Source: an uncultured Brevinema sp.
GTDB lineage: Bacteria > Spirochaetota > Brevinematia > Brevinematales > Brevinemataceae
Length of the DNA: 14,791 nt
Assembly: GCA_947036575.1 (NCBI GenBank)
Contig: CAMQSH010000030.1
Location: 1-14,791, forward strand
Direction of reading: 5' to 3'
Shown here: piece by piece, positions 13,856-14,791 of the stretch
Layout of the letters: each line of letters opens with the position of its first letter
How positions within the stretch are numbered: the stretch's first letter is position 1
Translations under genes and position numbers: made by a program
The notes under the pieces: model-generated
Told to the model about the DNA's origin: nothing
Databases searched by the model: none
Seen by the model: the letters and a program-made list of their open reading frames with translations, nothing else

Positions 13856-14073
13856 AGAGAATAGCGAGATAATAAACGAAGTGAAATTATTGACACTATT
13901 GTCTTACCCCCACCCCCATGTTTTGATCAATACTGCTATGTAGTAACTAATCACATATTTATATTAATTTCTATTTCTGTAATTAAAAACAATATCTAAA
14001 AAAAAATCAACAAAAAACGACGTAGTCTTGAACATATATAAAAAAATATAAATTAGATAACACTATAATTACT
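13856..14073. other. Gene-free stretch after the regulator gene
   Basis: No ORF with a ribosome binding site is visible. It holds a G-rich run on the minus strand (GGGGGTGGGGG, 13917-13907), a small hairpin near 13930-13945, and a possible weak minus-strand promoter (TTGATT 14010-14005, 17 nt, TTTAAT 13987-13982), none well supported alone. Confidence 0.4.
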
Positions 14074-14790
14074 TTATTTATCGTCTGAAAAAATTCTATC
14101 AAAATCGCTTAAATCACTCCATTTATATAGTTTACTAATAGAGAATTTTTCTTTAAGACAAACAATATAGTTTTTTTGAGAGTGTTTCATCATTAGGCAA
14201 TCAATATCTGTTTCATGAGGGATAGAAGTGTATACAGCATTATTCTCAACATTAATAGATTCAACTCCTATATAACTACAATCAATATTAAATTTTGATA
14301 AAATTTCTTTAGAATATTCTCCACTAAAAGAATACAACTCTTCCTGTAAATTCCCACCCAGTGTAATTAAAGAGATATTATTTTGTTTAGATATAGGGTG
14401 CAAATCTAAAAAAATTTTTAAAACAGTAATAGAATTACTAATAATTGTAATATCTTTTTTGTTTATAATAATATAGGGACACATAAAAGAAACTGTTGAG
14501 CCTCCACTAAGCCCAATCACTGTATTATTTTTTATAGATAAAGCAGCTTTTTTTGCTACAATATTTTTTCGTTGTTCTAGCTGTAAGTTTGTATATATAA
14601 AATGACTTGCGGGTCTATAGATAACTATCTGATTTTTTACAAGAATCAATTTTTTTTCTCGCATTACTTTAAGCATTCTGTTTAAAGTAGCTGAACTGAT
14701 ATTGAAATGTTGTTGTAATTCATAAGTAGATATTTCGATACAATTGGAGATATAATCAAAGAGTTGTTCTTCTGTAATAATTTTTTTCAT
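14074..14790 (-). CDS. DeoR-family transcriptional regulator
   Basis: The 238-residue frame begins with an ATG at 14790, one base from the window edge, so its ribosome binding site is outside and a longer N-terminus cannot be excluded; length and MKKIITEEQ opening suggest it is complete. Residues about 5-55 form a winged helix-turn-helix (TYELQQHFNISSATLNRMLKVMREKKLILV). From about 75 onward is the DeoR C-terminal sensor domain: KNIVAKKAALSIKNNTVIGLSGGSTVSFM (74-102) matches the 'eK..IA..Aa..I..gd.i.ldgGSTt' phosphosugar-binding signature, and LITLGGNLQEE follows near 140. Family members are usually repressors released by phosphorylated sugars. Here the effector may be a ribose derivative from nucleoside breakdown. 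It lies upstream of the nucleoside operon on the same strand, 388 nt away, and probably controls it. Confidence 0.85.
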   Translation of the reverse strand: MKKIITEEQLFDYISNCIEISTYELQQHFNISSATLNRMLKVMREKKLILVKNQIVIYRPASHFIYTNLQLEQRKNIVAKKAALSIKNNTVIGLSGGSTVSFMCPYIIINKKDITIISNSITVLKIFLDLHPISKQNNISLITLGGNLQEELYSFSGEYSKEILSKFNIDCSYIGVESINVENNAVYTSIPHETDIDCLMMKHSQKNYIVCLKEKFSISKLYKWSDLSDFDRIFSDDK

Positions 14791-14791
14791 A

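Noticed and set aside
13890..13895. Perfect -35 TTGACA on the plus strand
   Set aside because: The position for a -10 box 16-18 nt downstream is C-rich (CCCCCAT); no partner box exists.

Overview
The window comes from an AT-rich bacterium with consensus-like sigma70 promoters, AGGAGG-type ribosome binding sites, several lipoproteins with LGAC/TTAC-type lipoboxes, a probable outer-membrane beta-barrel and a TPR-rich protein. This looks diderm, and a low-GC spirochaete is my best guess from gene style. That assignment is inference; there is no rRNA or marker gene to settle it. I saw no tRNA, rRNA, CRISPR array, insertion sequence or phage gene.

Left part (1-5946). Mostly unrelated small transcription units separated by hairpin terminators: a TPR protein cut by the left edge; a secreted protein of unknown function on the minus strand; an orphan family-5 solute-binding lipoprotein behind a strong promoter; a membrane-anchored SRPBCC protein followed by a probable outer-membrane protein; a tail-anchored coiled-coil protein; and a small lipoprotein with an internal duplication.

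Middle (5947-6877). About 930 bases without a long ORF, but not empty. On the minus strand an excellent promoter (6247-6275) starts an RNA whose 5' end can pair with a segment just before an intrinsic terminator. That same segment pairs even better (14 of 15) with a sequence just upstream of the lipoprotein's ribosome binding site. It could be a stand-alone structured RNA, or a long attenuated leader of the lipoprotein. On the plus strand a second good promoter (6681-6708) would make a roughly 113-nt RNA ending at a terminator and containing a 23-codon basic/hydrophobic mini-ORF. Between the two lie a 72-nt extended hairpin and a 14-codon mini-ORF with a good ribosome binding site.

Right part (6878-14791). 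One minus-strand operon for nucleoside salvage: nucleoside hydrolase, BMP-family nucleoside-binding lipoprotein, double-ATPase ABC subunit, two permeases, and an ADP-ribosylglycohydrolase-family enzyme. Genes are tightly packed or overlapping and end at a terminator near 6800. A DeoR-type regulator lies upstream on the same strand at the right edge. Two direct repeats of TTGTTTAATT overlap the presumed operon promoter and are the best candidate operator. The likely logic is: bind and import a nucleoside, split its N-glycosidic bond, and use the ADP-ribosylglycohydrolase relative on a related ribosyl compound, with the DeoR protein sensing a sugar-phosphate product.

Three start sites were moved from the longest ORF because of ribosome binding site position: the small lipoprotein (5940), one permease (10224) and the ATPase (11740).
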